Below, piece by piece: positions 44,214-52,468 of a stretch of 64,000 bases of DNA. Within the stretch, counting starts at the first letter, position 1. Every line of letters begins with the position of its first letter. The stretch comes from Sphingobium sp. Leaf26 (GTDB lineage Bacteria > Pseudomonadota > Alphaproteobacteria > Sphingomonadales > Sphingomonadaceae): the NCBI RefSeq assembly GCF_001421665.1, contig NZ_LMKV01000023.1, positions 127,879-191,878 on the forward strand, in the 5' to 3' direction. The notes under the pieces were generated by a model that had not been told where the DNA came from, made no database searches, and was given only the letters and a program-made list of their open reading frames with translations. The position numbers and the translations under genes are program-made.

Positions 44214-45047
44214 TTATTGCTCCACTATGCTGGGGCGCCAGATGAGGGCGCGGGCTTCGATGGCACGGACCAGCCAGTCGGCGCCGAGGCCGAGAATGGC
44301 GTAGACCATGAGGCAGACGACGATGATGTCGGTCCGCATGAAATCGCGGGCATTGTTGATGAGATAGCCAAGGCCGGCCGAGGCGTTGATCTGTTCCGCC
44401 ACGACCAGCACCAGGATCGACACCGACAGGGCGTAGCGCAGACCGACCAGCAGTTGCGGCAGGGCCGAGGGGAGGACCACATGCCAGACCTGCTCCCAGC
44501 GGCTGAGGCCGAAGCTCCTGGCCGCGTCGAGCAGGCGCAGGTCGACGCTGCGGATGCCGCTGTAGAGATTGAGATAGACCGGGAAGATGGTGCCGAAGGC
44601 GATCAGTGCGACCTTGGGCGTTTCGCCGATGCCGAACCAGACGATGAAGAGCGGGGTCAGCGCCAGCGCGGGAATGGTGCGCTTGATCTGCATGAGTGGA
44701 TCGACCGCCAGCTCGCCCGACCGGGACAGGCCGGCGATGAGGCCGAGCGCCAGGCCGAGGCTGACGCCGATGAACAGGCCAGCGGCGACGCGGGCGAAGG
44801 ACACCAGCAGATTGGATGGCAGTTCGCCGGAAATCACCATTTCGAGCAAGGTGCCGATCACGGCCGAGGGCGCCGCCAGCGTTCGCTCAGGGATCAGGCC
44901 CGTTTGCGAGCCGGCCTCCCAAAGCAGCAGCAGCAGCAGCGGCGACAGCCAGCGCCCGCCGAAGCGCGAGAGGGAGAAAGGCCGGCGCGTCGATGCCGAC
45001 TGGCCCCGTGCGGCCCGTGATGTGTCATTGATCGTCAAAACCGCCAT
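44214..45047 (-). CDS. ssuC: SsuC, sulfonate ABC transporter permease
   Basis: 277 residues with six or so membrane segments and the EAA loop (DAARSFGLSRWEQVWHVVLP) of binding-protein-dependent permeases. LALTPLFIVWFGIGETPKVALIAFGTIFPVYLN is typical of SsuC/TauC. I used the ATG at 45047, with AAGGG upstream; the longer reading adds a non-homologous leader. It is the first gene of the minus-strand ssu operon and divergent from a LysR gene. Confidence 0.9.
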   Translation of the reverse strand: MAVLTINDTSRAARGQSASTRRPFSLSRFGGRWLSPLLLLLLWEAGSQTGLIPERTLAAPSAVIGTLLEMVISGELPSNLLVSFARVAAGLFIGVSLGLALGLIAGLSRSGELAVDPLMQIKRTIPALALTPLFIVWFGIGETPKVALIAFGTIFPVYLNLYSGIRSVDLRLLDAARSFGLSRWEQVWHVVLPSALPQLLVGLRYALSVSILVLVVAEQINASAGLGYLINNARDFMRTDIIVVCLMVYAILGLGADWLVRAIEARALIWRPSIVEQ

Positions 45048-45090
45048 GTCCGGCCCTTTATTGAACTGCAAACAAGCCCAACATGAATTG

Positions 45091-45107
45091 TCTACCGTTT
45101 CAATTAA
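45091..45107. promoter_or_regulatory. Candidate sulfur-regulator site 3 (TCTAC-N7-ATTAA)
   Basis: TCTAC-CGTTTCA-ATTAA, 44-60 nt upstream of the ssuC start. The left arm is conserved, the right arm is degenerate. It fits an activator position for the ssu operon. Confidence 0.35.
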
Positions 45108-45239
45108 GTTTTTCTTGGCCGACCTATCAGCATTGATCATAGGTGGCATTTCATCGCCCTGGCAGGGCGCGTTGACGCGGGAATTGGCGGTTTTCCGAAC
45201 ATCTTTCGTCTTGGCCAAGTTTTTCCTCGGCCTTTTAAA

Positions 45240-45256
45240 TCTCTACTATTTTGATT
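45240..45256. promoter_or_regulatory. Candidate sulfur-regulator site 4 (TCTAC-N7-ATTGA)
   Basis: TCTAC-TATTTTG-ATTGA, 85-101 nt upstream of the LysR gene in the ssuC-lysR divergent region. The position is suited to control of both directions or autoregulation. Confidence 0.4.
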
Positions 45257-45340
45257 GATATATAAGCATCGGCGATACGCTACTGTCCGTTTCCGGCATC
45301 GGATCGGTTCCGCCCATTTCATAAACTCAAGGGGTTCATC

Positions 45341-46177
45341 GTGCCGGTCAATTTGCCGACCAACTTGCTGCGCAGCTTCGTCGCCATCGTCGACACCGGG
45401 TCGATGCTGAATGCGTCGGAACAGGTGTTCGTGACGCAATCCGCGCTCAGCCTGCAAATCAAGCGGCTGGAGGAACTGGTGCAGCAGACGCTGTTCCTGC
45501 GCGAAGGACGACGGCTCAACCTGACTCCGGCGGGCACGGTGTTGCTCGATTATGCGCGGCGCGTGCTGCTGCTGCATGACGAGGCGGTGGCGGCGGTGAG
45601 TGCCGGGCGGTTCGCCGGGCCGGCGCGGATCGGCATGGTGCAGGATTTCGCCGATACGTTGCTGACCGGCCTGCTCTCGCGCTTCGCCGAACTGCATCCC
45701 GACGCGCAAATCTATGCGCGCGTGGCCGGTACGGCGGAATTGCAGGCGTTGCTGGATCGGCGGGAACTGGACATATTGCTGGGCTTTGCCGCGCCCAATG
45801 ATGCCCATGCCGTGACTGTCGCGCCGATGAGCTGGTATGGAGACACCCATCTGGTCGATCGGGAGGTCATCCCACTGGCCGTGCTGGAAGAACCATGCCG
45901 GTTCCGCGAGGCGGCGATCCGGGCGCTGGAGGATGCCGGGCTGCAATGGCGGATCGCGGTGGAGACGCCCAATCTGGCGACGCTGAAGGCGGCCGTGGGC
46001 GCGGGGCTCGGCGTCACCTGTCGCACGCATCTGTTCCTGGAAGAGACGCAGGCGCTGGAGCATGATCTTCTGCCGCCGCTGCCGCGCGTGGCGGCGATCC
46101 TGCGGTCTGGCGACAAGCTGGACAAGGCCGCCAGCCGGTTGGCCGAACTGGCGCGGGAGACGGTCGAGGCGCTTTGA
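45341..46177 (+). CDS. LysR-type regulator of the sulfonate genes
   Basis: 278 residues from a GTG start preceded by AAGGGG. The N-terminal winged helix (LLRSFVAIVDTGSMLNASEQVFVTQSALSLQIKRLEELV) is classic LysR, and the rest is an effector domain. It is divergent from ssuC, the usual arrangement for a pathway regulator. Sulfur-starvation regulators (CysB, Cbl, SsuR, AsfR, SftR) are all LysR-type. Which metabolite it senses is unknown. Confidence 0.85.
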   Translation: MPVNLPTNLLRSFVAIVDTGSMLNASEQVFVTQSALSLQIKRLEELVQQTLFLREGRRLNLTPAGTVLLDYARRVLLLHDEAVAAVSAGRFAGPARIGMVQDFADTLLTGLLSRFAELHPDAQIYARVAGTAELQALLDRRELDILLGFAAPNDAHAVTVAPMSWYGDTHLVDREVIPLAVLEEPCRFREAAIRALEDAGLQWRIAVETPNLATLKAAVGAGLGVTCRTHLFLEETQALEHDLLPPLPRVAAILRSGDKLDKAASRLAELARETVEAL

Positions 46178-46200
46178 TAGCGACAAGCCAGTAGCCGCAC

Positions 46201-46224
46201 GTTCCCCGGCCTGCGCCGGGGAAC
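46201..46224. terminator. REP-like hairpin after the LysR gene
   Basis: GTTCCCCGGC and GCCGGGGAAC form a perfect 10-bp stem around CTGC. The unit equals the REP unit at 4125-4190. It lies between convergent genes and could end both transcripts. Confidence 0.75.
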
Positions 46225-46277
46225 GCCTCATATAGATGAAAGGGGGAGCCGATGATGATCGCCTCCCTCTTTTGTGC

Positions 46278-47225
46278 TCAATATCCCCGCGCCGGATCGA
46301 CGATGTCGCTGGGCGCCTCTCCCCGTGCGAAGCGGGAAATATCGTCGCGCACCTTGTCCAGCAGGCGATGGCGCACCAGCGTATGATTGCTGGAGACATG
46401 CGGCGTCAGGCGCACGCGCGGATGGGTGTAGAGCGGATGGCCTTCGGGCAGCGGCTCCGGATCGGTGACGTCCAGCGTCGCGAAGCCGGGACCACCCTTT
46501 CCGTCCAGCGCGTGGATCAGGGCATCCTGATCGATCACCGACCCGCGCGCGACGTTGATGATATGGGCGCCGGGCTTCACCCTGGCGAGCAGGTCCGCAT
46601 TGAAGAGATGGTGCGTCTGGGGCGTGGCGGGCACGGCGATGATGATATGATCGGCGCGGGCGACCAGCGTGTCGATGTCGCCGACATGCTCCACGCCGCT
46701 GATCCCCGATTGCGCCCCGGTGCGGCGCAGGCCGACCACCTGCGCGCCGAGCGCCAGTCCGCGTTGCGCCACTGCCTGACCGATCGCGCCCAAACCGACG
46801 ATGCCGATCGTCGTGCCCGACACCCGGCCGAGCGGGACGTTGATCCACTGCGCGCGCGACCGGGCGGCGATGCCCTCCAGATTCTTGGCATGGGCGTAGA
46901 TGGCGGCGATGACATAGTCGGCAATCTCGTCCGACGCGACGCCGCGACCACAGGTGACGAGCGGCGCGTCGAGCAGCCATTGCGGGTAGAAATCGATCCC
47001 GGCCGACGCGCTGTAGACCCATTTCAGCCGGCCAGGCCATGCCGGCGGGCGCTGGATGGAAGGTTGTCGCCAGGACGGCGACGGGCGCACCAGCAGGACG
47101 TCCGCTTCGGCAGCGGCAGTCCATGGCTCCTCCTCTGCGACGTCGATCAATATGGGGGCGATCGGATGCTGGCTGAGGCCCTTGTTGAAATCGGCGTCAA
47201 GCTGGCTGGCGATGATGAGTGACAT
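46278..47225 (-). CDS. D-2-hydroxyacid dehydrogenase family protein
   Basis: 315 residues. NAD-binding motif TIGIVGLGAIGQAVAQRGLALGAQV, then the catalytic blocks INVARGSVIDQDAL (Arg) and DVTDPEPLPEGHPLY (Glu), with His in RLTPHVSSNH. I chose the Met at 47225 because it follows the previous stop by a single base. It is the last gene of the minus-strand group starting at 49531. It could reduce a 2-oxoacid or oxidise a sulfolactate-like acid in this context, which is speculation. Confidence 0.8.
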   Translation of the reverse strand: MSLIIASQLDADFNKGLSQHPIAPILIDVAEEEPWTAAAEADVLLVRPSPSWRQPSIQRPPAWPGRLKWVYSASAGIDFYPQWLLDAPLVTCGRGVASDEIADYVIAAIYAHAKNLEGIAARSRAQWINVPLGRVSGTTIGIVGLGAIGQAVAQRGLALGAQVVGLRRTGAQSGISGVEHVGDIDTLVARADHIIIAVPATPQTHHLFNADLLARVKPGAHIINVARGSVIDQDALIHALDGKGGPGFATLDVTDPEPLPEGHPLYTHPRVRLTPHVSSNHTLVRHRLLDKVRDDISRFARGEAPSDIVDPARGY

Positions 47226-47226
47226 G

Positions 47227-48414
47227 TCAGTTCCCAAGAGCCGCCCGACCAGCGGCGATCAATATGGTGTCGGTCTGTGGCGAGTGGATGCGGCTGCACA
47301 GAACATCGCGATAATGACGTTCCAGCGGGTTCTTCCGGCTGATGCCGGGATTGCCGGTGAGTTCGAGGCCGATCTCCACCGCGCGGATCGCATTGGCGGT
47401 GGCGAGATATTTAATGTTGTTCACCGCCACCGCGCCCGGCGGATCGCCGGCTTCATGGTGGGCTGCGGCATCGCGGATCAGCGTGCGATTGACCTGCAAC
47501 AGCGCTTCTATCTCGCCGAATTTTTCCTGCACGCGCGGCAGGGTGGCGAGCGACGCGCCCAGATTGGTCGGCACGCGGTCGTTGAGATAGGCGCGCAGCC
47601 AGTCCCGCGCGGCCCGCGCGACGCCGTCATAGATGGTCGAGATAGCGAGCGCGTTCCAGATGGCGAGGCCGGGATCGCTCGCGCCCGTCGCCCATTGCGC
47701 AGGCAGGCGGATATCGACCGCATGGTCCAGCGGCGTGGGCGTATCGGTGAAATGCACCGCATGGCTGACGGTGGCTCTCATGCCCAGATGGTCCCAGGCG
47801 GGTTCGATGGCGATGCCGGCGCTGTCCGACCGCACCAGGAAATTGCCGACGCGCGGCTCATCCTCATCCGTCTTCGCCCAGACCGAGAACCAGTCGAGGC
47901 CGGTCGAGCCGGTGGAATAGATTTTCGTGCCGGTCAGCGCCCAGCCGTCTGCGGTGCGCCGGGCGATGGTCGCGGGCAGGCCGCCGCGTACCGGTGTACC
48001 CAGCTCCGGCTCCACTCGCAGACCGCCGATCAGGCCACGACCGGCGACGGCATCGCGCGCCAGCCGCTCGTAAATCGCCTGCGGCCAGGTACGCGCGCGC
48101 GTCGGCGTGGCGTGATAATGATAGGTCATGAAGAGGATGAGCGCGACCGAAGGATCGCCCTTCGCCACCGCACCCAGCACCCGGATCGCTTCGACCAGCC
48201 CCGCGCCTCGCCCGCCCAGATCGCGCGGGACGGTAAGGCCGATCAGCCCTTCGCCTGCCAGATAATCGAAACCGGCGCGGGGAAATTCGCCGCTGCGGTC
48301 ATAATGCTCCGCCGTTTCGGCGAGCCGCCGGGTCAGCCGGTCGAGTTGGTCCGCGCTGAGGGGACCGGTCACCTGACGTGGATCGTCGTCGTGCTGAAGT
48401 GCCTGTGTGGCCAT
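47227..48414 (-). CDS. Acyl-CoA-dehydrogenase-fold flavoprotein (DszC/SfnC-like)
   Basis: 395 residues. ACAD-fold blocks are GLIGLTVPRDLGGRGAGL, GWALTGTKIYSTGSTGLDWFSVWAKTDED and the C-terminal helix region ending NPLERHYRDVLCSRIHSPQTDTI. The SGxxG-like loop and the R-D-x-x-x-x-x-I-H-x-P-Q end are typical of the monooxygenase branch (DszC, SfnC, HpaB-like) rather than of beta-oxidation enzymes. It sits between a sulfonate-type binding protein and a dehydrogenase, supporting a sulfur role. Confidence 0.75.
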   Translation of the reverse strand: MATQALQHDDDPRQVTGPLSADQLDRLTRRLAETAEHYDRSGEFPRAGFDYLAGEGLIGLTVPRDLGGRGAGLVEAIRVLGAVAKGDPSVALILFMTYHYHATPTRARTWPQAIYERLARDAVAGRGLIGGLRVEPELGTPVRGGLPATIARRTADGWALTGTKIYSTGSTGLDWFSVWAKTDEDEPRVGNFLVRSDSAGIAIEPAWDHLGMRATVSHAVHFTDTPTPLDHAVDIRLPAQWATGASDPGLAIWNALAISTIYDGVARAARDWLRAYLNDRVPTNLGASLATLPRVQEKFGEIEALLQVNRTLIRDAAAHHEAGDPPGAVAVNNIKYLATANAIRAVEIGLELTGNPGISRKNPLERHYRDVLCSRIHSPQTDTILIAAGRAALGN

Positions 48415-48420
48415 GATGGT

Positions 48421-49404
48421 TCAGCCTCTCTTGGGAAGGACATCGTTGAAACGCGCGTCCCACAGCGGGCGCACATCGACCGCCTTGGGCAGCAGCTTCT
48501 GGCGATAGAAAAGGTCCGCGACCTGTTGCTGCGAGGCGATGGCTTCGTCGGTGACGGGGCGCAGTTCATAGCTGGCGCTCTTGCGCTTGAACTGGTCGAG
48601 CACATAGGCGCGGGGAACCCCGATATCCTGGGCGATGATGGCCGCCCATTCATCCTGATGCGCCGCCGCCCAGCCATAAGCCTTTTGCACCAGCGTCAGA
48701 TAGTCGGCGATCAACTTCGCCTTTTCCGGATCGGCCAGCGCATCGACATGGGCGGACACCAGATAATTGCCCGACAATATGCCGTAAGCGGTCTTGAGGA
48801 TGCGTGCACCCTCGGTCGCGATGGCGCGCTGGATCGGGAAGCCGTAAATCGCCCAAGCGTCGAGCGCGCCCTGCGAAAAGGCGGCCGCGCCGTCCGTCAC
48901 GCCCATCGCCACCGGGATGATGTCGTTCCAGCCGAGGCCGACGTCCTCCAGCATGCGGATCAGGAAATATTGCGATGTGGTGGCGCGGACATAGCCGATG
49001 CGCTTGCCCTTCAAGTCGGCGATGCTCTTCGCCTTAGATCCCCTGGGCACCAGCACGACCTGGTTGTTGACGTCGCCATGGGCGACGGCGATCTGGCGGA
49101 AACTCTGGATGGTGGAGGCGGCCGCGAAGATGGGCGGGATTTCGCTCATCCCGCCATAATCGAGCGAGCCGCCGTTCAACGCCTCGACCACCAGATGGCC
49201 GGACTGGAACTCGCTATAGGCGAGGTCGAATCCTTCGGGGACGATGCCAGCCGCCTTGAACAGCAGGCGGGTATCGCCTTCGCCCTTGCCGGTGATGGAG
49301 ACGCGCAATTTCGGCTTGCCACCCCTGGCCGCGCCGCACCCGGCCAGGATCAGGCAGGACGCCGCACCGACAAATCCGCGCCGGGAAAGCGGATCAAAGA
49401 CCAT
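48421..49404 (-). CDS. SsuA-family substrate-binding lipoprotein (third of three)
   Basis: 327 residues. RRGFVGAASCLILAGC gives a Tat-like RR and a lipobox with Cys23. The body has VSITGKGEGDTRLLFKAAG, YSEFQSGHLVVEALNGGSLDYGGMSEIPPIFAAAS and ALDAWAIYGFP, the SsuA/NMT1 pattern. Its ATG lies inside the end of the 45-codon leader gene (11-nt overlap). It also lacks a cognate permease in the window. Confidence 0.82.
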   Translation of the reverse strand: MVFDPLSRRGFVGAASCLILAGCGAARGGKPKLRVSITGKGEGDTRLLFKAAGIVPEGFDLAYSEFQSGHLVVEALNGGSLDYGGMSEIPPIFAAASTIQSFRQIAVAHGDVNNQVVLVPRGSKAKSIADLKGKRIGYVRATTSQYFLIRMLEDVGLGWNDIIPVAMGVTDGAAAFSQGALDAWAIYGFPIQRAIATEGARILKTAYGILSGNYLVSAHVDALADPEKAKLIADYLTLVQKAYGWAAAHQDEWAAIIAQDIGVPRAYVLDQFKRKSASYELRPVTDEAIASQQQVADLFYRQKLLPKAVDVRPLWDARFNDVLPKRG

Positions 49405-49531
49405 GCGTGGCGTCGCCCAGCGGCTCTACCCGCCGCTCGAACAGGACGACATCGGGGTCGCGGAGGAACTCCCGGCGCGCCGCTTCGCGCAGGCGCGCCC
49501 ATCGCTGGGGCAGGGAACGCAACAGGCTCAT
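49394..49531 (-). CDS. 45-residue basic leader protein at the head of the SBP3 operon
   Basis: ATG at 49531 follows an excellent GAAGGAAGGA ribosome-binding sequence. The product is Arg-rich and helical (MSLLRSLPQRWARLREAARR then EFLRDPDVVLFERR) with no signal peptide. Its stop overlaps the start of the binding-protein gene, so translation is coupled. It is not the known small sulfur protein OscA by sequence. It could be a regulatory leader peptide or a small functional protein; unrecognised. Confidence 0.6.
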   Translation of the reverse strand: MSLLRSLPQRWARLREAARREFLRDPDVVLFERRVEPLGDATHGL

Positions 49532-49564
49532 GATCGTCCTTCCTTCGATGCAGATAACACTTTA

Positions 49565-49581
49565 TCTATTTTAACAGTAGA
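49565..49581. promoter_or_regulatory. Candidate sulfur-regulator site 5 (TCTAT-N7-GTAGA)
   Basis: TCTAT-TTTAACA-GTAGA, with TCTA and TAGA arms at the same 9-nt spacing as site 1. It lies 34-50 nt upstream of the leader gene (minus) and 50-66 nt upstream of the divergent flavoprotein gene (plus). Confidence 0.5.
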
Positions 49582-49630
49582 GATATGTCCCACAAGCAAT
49601 GCTGGTGGAACCATTAGAAATGCTTGATCC

Positions 49631-50983
49631 ATGCTGAAGGTCGATCATGTCGTCATCATTGGCGGCGGCTTCAGCGGCGTGCTGCTGGCCATCAACCTGC
49701 TGCGCCACGGCAATGTGCGCGTGACGCTGGTGGAGCGGCGGCCCGACCGGCTGGGGCGCGGGCTGGCCTATGGGGCGGCGCAGGCGGACCATATCCTGAA
49801 CGTGCGCGCCGCCAATATGAGCGCGCTGCCCGACCAGCCCGGTCATTTCGTGGACTGGCTGACGGAACAGGGATTGGGACAGGGAGGCAGTTTTGCGACC
49901 CGCCGGGATTATGGCGGCTATCTGTGCGCGATGCTGGATGAAGCGCGTGCTGCAGCGGGCGACCGGTTTAATGTCGTGAGCGACGAGGCCGTGGATCTGG
50001 TGGTCAGAGAGGACGGCGCCCTGGTTGCGCTGCGATCGGGCGGCATATTGGACGCCGATGTCGCAGTGATCGCGCCGGGCAATCTGCCGCCGCACGACCT
50101 GCCCGCCTTTGTCGGCCTGGATCGTCCGGCCTATGTCAACGATCCATGGGCTGCGGATATCGCCACCGGCCTTGGGACGGATGATGTGGTGCTGTTGCTG
50201 GGGAGCGGCCTGACCGCCGTGGATTGCGCGCTGAGCCTGGACAGTGCGGGTTACAAGGGGCGGACTATTGCCCTGTCCCGCCGTGGCATGGCCCCGCAGG
50301 CGCATGCCCCTGCCCCACCCTATGCGCCGCGTCAGGACCGACCCACCGGTCCCATATCCCAACTGGTGCGCACGGTGCGCGATCGGGCGGCGGAGATCGG
50401 CTGGCGCAATGCGGTGGATGAGTTGCGCCCCTTCACCCCCGATATGTGGCGCGCCGCCAGCGCCAACGAGCGCAACCGCTTCCTGCGCCATCTGCGCCCC
50501 TATTGGGATGTGCATCGCCATCGCATCGCGCCCGGTGTGGCGGAGCGGCTGGAGGGGCTGCGCGCGCAGGGGCGGCTGGAGGTGCAGGCGGCCAAGGTGG
50601 CTACGGCGGCGCCCGATGGCGACGGTCTGTTGATCGGCTTGCGACCGCGCGGTGCGGTGGAGAGTGAGAGCCTGAAAGTCGCGCGCGTGGTGAATTGCAC
50701 CGGGCCGTTGGGCGATTTGCGGCGGGTGAGCGATCCGTTGCTGCGGAACCTGTTCGACCGGGGCGACATCAGGCCCGATCCGCTGGCGATCGGCATCGAC
50801 GTGGATCGCCAGTGCCGCGCCATCGCCGCCCATGGCGATGCGCAAGGCCGCCTGCATGTCGTCGGGCCGATGACGCGCGGCGCCCATTGGGAAATCGTCG
50901 CCGTGCCGGACATCCGCCGGCAGGTCTGGACGCTGGCCCGCGAACTGACCAGCGCCCATTGGGTGGAGGCAGAAGGGCTTTAG
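49631..50983 (+). CDS. FAD/NAD(P)-binding oxidoreductase
   Basis: 450 residues. N-terminal FAD site HVVIIGGGFSGVLLAINLL, then GRGLAYGAAQADHILNVRAANMSALPD, a second dinucleotide site DDVVLLLGSGLTAVDCALSL, and the late VVNCTGP block. This matches the FAD-NAD(P)-binding family of YdhS type. It is not a recognised flavin reductase. It lies divergent from a binding-protein operon and 100 nt before the third DszA-like monooxygenase, so it may donate electrons or oxidise an intermediate. Confidence 0.78.
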   Translation: MLKVDHVVIIGGGFSGVLLAINLLRHGNVRVTLVERRPDRLGRGLAYGAAQADHILNVRAANMSALPDQPGHFVDWLTEQGLGQGGSFATRRDYGGYLCAMLDEARAAAGDRFNVVSDEAVDLVVREDGALVALRSGGILDADVAVIAPGNLPPHDLPAFVGLDRPAYVNDPWAADIATGLGTDDVVLLLGSGLTAVDCALSLDSAGYKGRTIALSRRGMAPQAHAPAPPYAPRQDRPTGPISQLVRTVRDRAAEIGWRNAVDELRPFTPDMWRAASANERNRFLRHLRPYWDVHRHRIAPGVAERLEGLRAQGRLEVQAAKVATAAPDGDGLLIGLRPRGAVESESLKVARVVNCTGPLGDLRRVSDPLLRNLFDRGDIRPDPLAIGIDVDRQCRAIAAHGDAQGRLHVVGPMTRGAHWEIVAVPDIRRQVWTLARELTSAHWVEAEGL

Positions 50984-50984
50984 T

Positions 50985-50996
50985 ATTTGGCCAAAT
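50985..50996. promoter_or_regulatory. Perfect 12-bp palindrome ATTTGGCCAAAT
   Basis: It begins one base after the stop of the flavoprotein gene and 86 nt before the next monooxygenase. A small hairpin TCCGCG-N6-CGCGGA follows at 51014-51031. Together these may form an operator plus leader hairpin for the monooxygenase gene. Confidence 0.4.
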
Positions 50997-51082
50997 CATA
51001 AATGACCGAGCAGTCCGCGTTGGTTCGCGGATATGCGCGCGCCTATTCCATGACCTTCAACTCTTCATGGAAAGGACGCTCC

Positions 51083-52420
51083 ATGGCCCAACAGCGGCAT
51101 ATCAAGCTCGGCTTCATCCTGCATGGCGTGGGGCGCACCTGGAACGACTGGCGACACCCCGATCGCGACAACAATGCCAGCACCAGTCTGGCCCAATATC
51201 AGCGGCAGGCTGCGACCGCCGAACGCGGTAAGTTCGACTTCCTGTTCGTCGCCGACAGCCTGTCGATCAACGAGAAATCCAGCCCGCATTATCTCAATCG
51301 GTTCGAGCCGATCACGATCCTGTCCGCGCTGGCGGCCACCACGTCACGCATCGGGCTGGTCGCCACGCTGACGGTCAGCTATTCCGAACCCTTCAATGTC
51401 GCGCGGCAATTCGCCTCGCTCGATCATCTGAGCGGCGGGCGCGCTGGTTGGAATGTCGTCACGTCCTGGCTGGGCGACACCGCCGCCAATTTCAGCAAGG
51501 CCGAACATCCGGCCCATGCCGTGCGATATCGCATCGCCGGCGAATATCTGGATGTGGTGCAGGGGCTTTGGGACAGTTGGGAAAAAGACGCCCATGTCGC
51601 CGACAAGGAGAGCGGCCAGTTCGTCGATCCCGACAAGCTGCACCGGCTGGATCACAAGGGCGAATTCTTCCAGGTGCGCGGGCCACTGAACATCAAGCGC
51701 ACGCCGCAGGGGCAGCCGGTCATTTTCCAGGCCGGCGCGTCCGATGACGGCCGCGCCTTTGCCGCCAGGCGGGCGGAGGTGATCTTCACCCATGCGGCCA
51801 CGCAGGAGGATGGCCAAGCCTATTATGCCGACGTCAAGGCGCGGGCCAAGGGTTTCGGCCGCGATTCCGACCAGTTGTTCATCCTGCCCGGCATCGCACC
51901 GATCGTGGGCGATACGGACGAGGAAGCCGAGGCGCGCTATCGCGAACTGGCGGCGCTGGAGTCGATCGACACGGGCCTTGGCTATCTGTCGCGCACGTTC
52001 AACGACCATGACTTCCGCCAATATGATCTGGACGCGCCCTTCCCCGATGTCGAACATATCGGCCTCAACAGCCAGCAGAGCGGCACGCTGCGCATTTTGG
52101 CGGAGGTGCGGGGGGAAAATCTGACGCTGCGCCAGATTGCCGAGCGGCTGGCAACGCCGCGCGGCGCCTTCGTCGGATCGGCCGAGACGGTGGCCGACCG
52201 GTTGCAGGCCTGGTTCGAGAGCGGCGCGGCGGACGGGTTCGTTTTGTTCGAACCCCTGCCCGGCCAGTTGGACCTGTTCGTGGACAAGGTGATCCCGATT
52301 TTGCAGGCGCGCGGCCTGTTCCGCAGCGAGTATGTCGGCACGACCTTCCGCGAGCATCTGGGCCTGCCGGTGCCGGACAACCGCTATACGGCGGCGCGGT
52401 CGGCAAAGAGCGCGGCTTAA
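51083..52420 (+). CDS. NtaA/SnaA/DszA-family FMN-dependent monooxygenase 3
   Basis: 445 residues. Blocks are [68 protein letters not shown] and [21 protein letters not shown]. The [14 protein letters not shown] segment is closer to the classical NtaA/SoxA pattern than in the other two paralogues. The start at 51083 follows GGAAAGGA; earlier in-frame codons are unlike the family. Substrate unknown. Confidence 0.85.
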   Translation: MAQQRHIKLGFILHGVGRTWNDWRHPDRDNNASTSLAQYQRQAATAERGKFDFLFVADSLSINEKSSPHYLNRFEPITILSALAATTSRIGLVATLTVSYSEPFNVARQFASLDHLSGGRAGWNVVTSWLGDTAANFSKAEHPAHAVRYRIAGEYLDVVQGLWDSWEKDAHVADKESGQFVDPDKLHRLDHKGEFFQVRGPLNIKRTPQGQPVIFQAGASDDGRAFAARRAEVIFTHAATQEDGQAYYADVKARAKGFGRDSDQLFILPGIAPIVGDTDEEAEARYRELAALESIDTGLGYLSRTFNDHDFRQYDLDAPFPDVEHIGLNSQQSGTLRILAEVRGENLTLRQIAERLATPRGAFVGSAETVADRLQAWFESGAADGFVLFEPLPGQLDLFVDKVIPILQARGLFRSEYVGTTFREHLGLPVPDNRYTAARSAKSAA

Positions 52421-52431
52421 AAATAGAGGGA

Positions 52432-52451
52432 CCGGCGATCGCAATCGCCGG
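52432..52451. terminator. Bidirectional terminator between monooxygenase 3 and tetR
   Basis: CCGGCGAT and ATCGCCGG form a perfect 8-bp stem around CGCA, followed by CCCATTTTCC on the plus strand. The two genes converge on it. Confidence 0.8.
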
Positions 52452-52468
52452 CCCATTTTCCTATTGGA

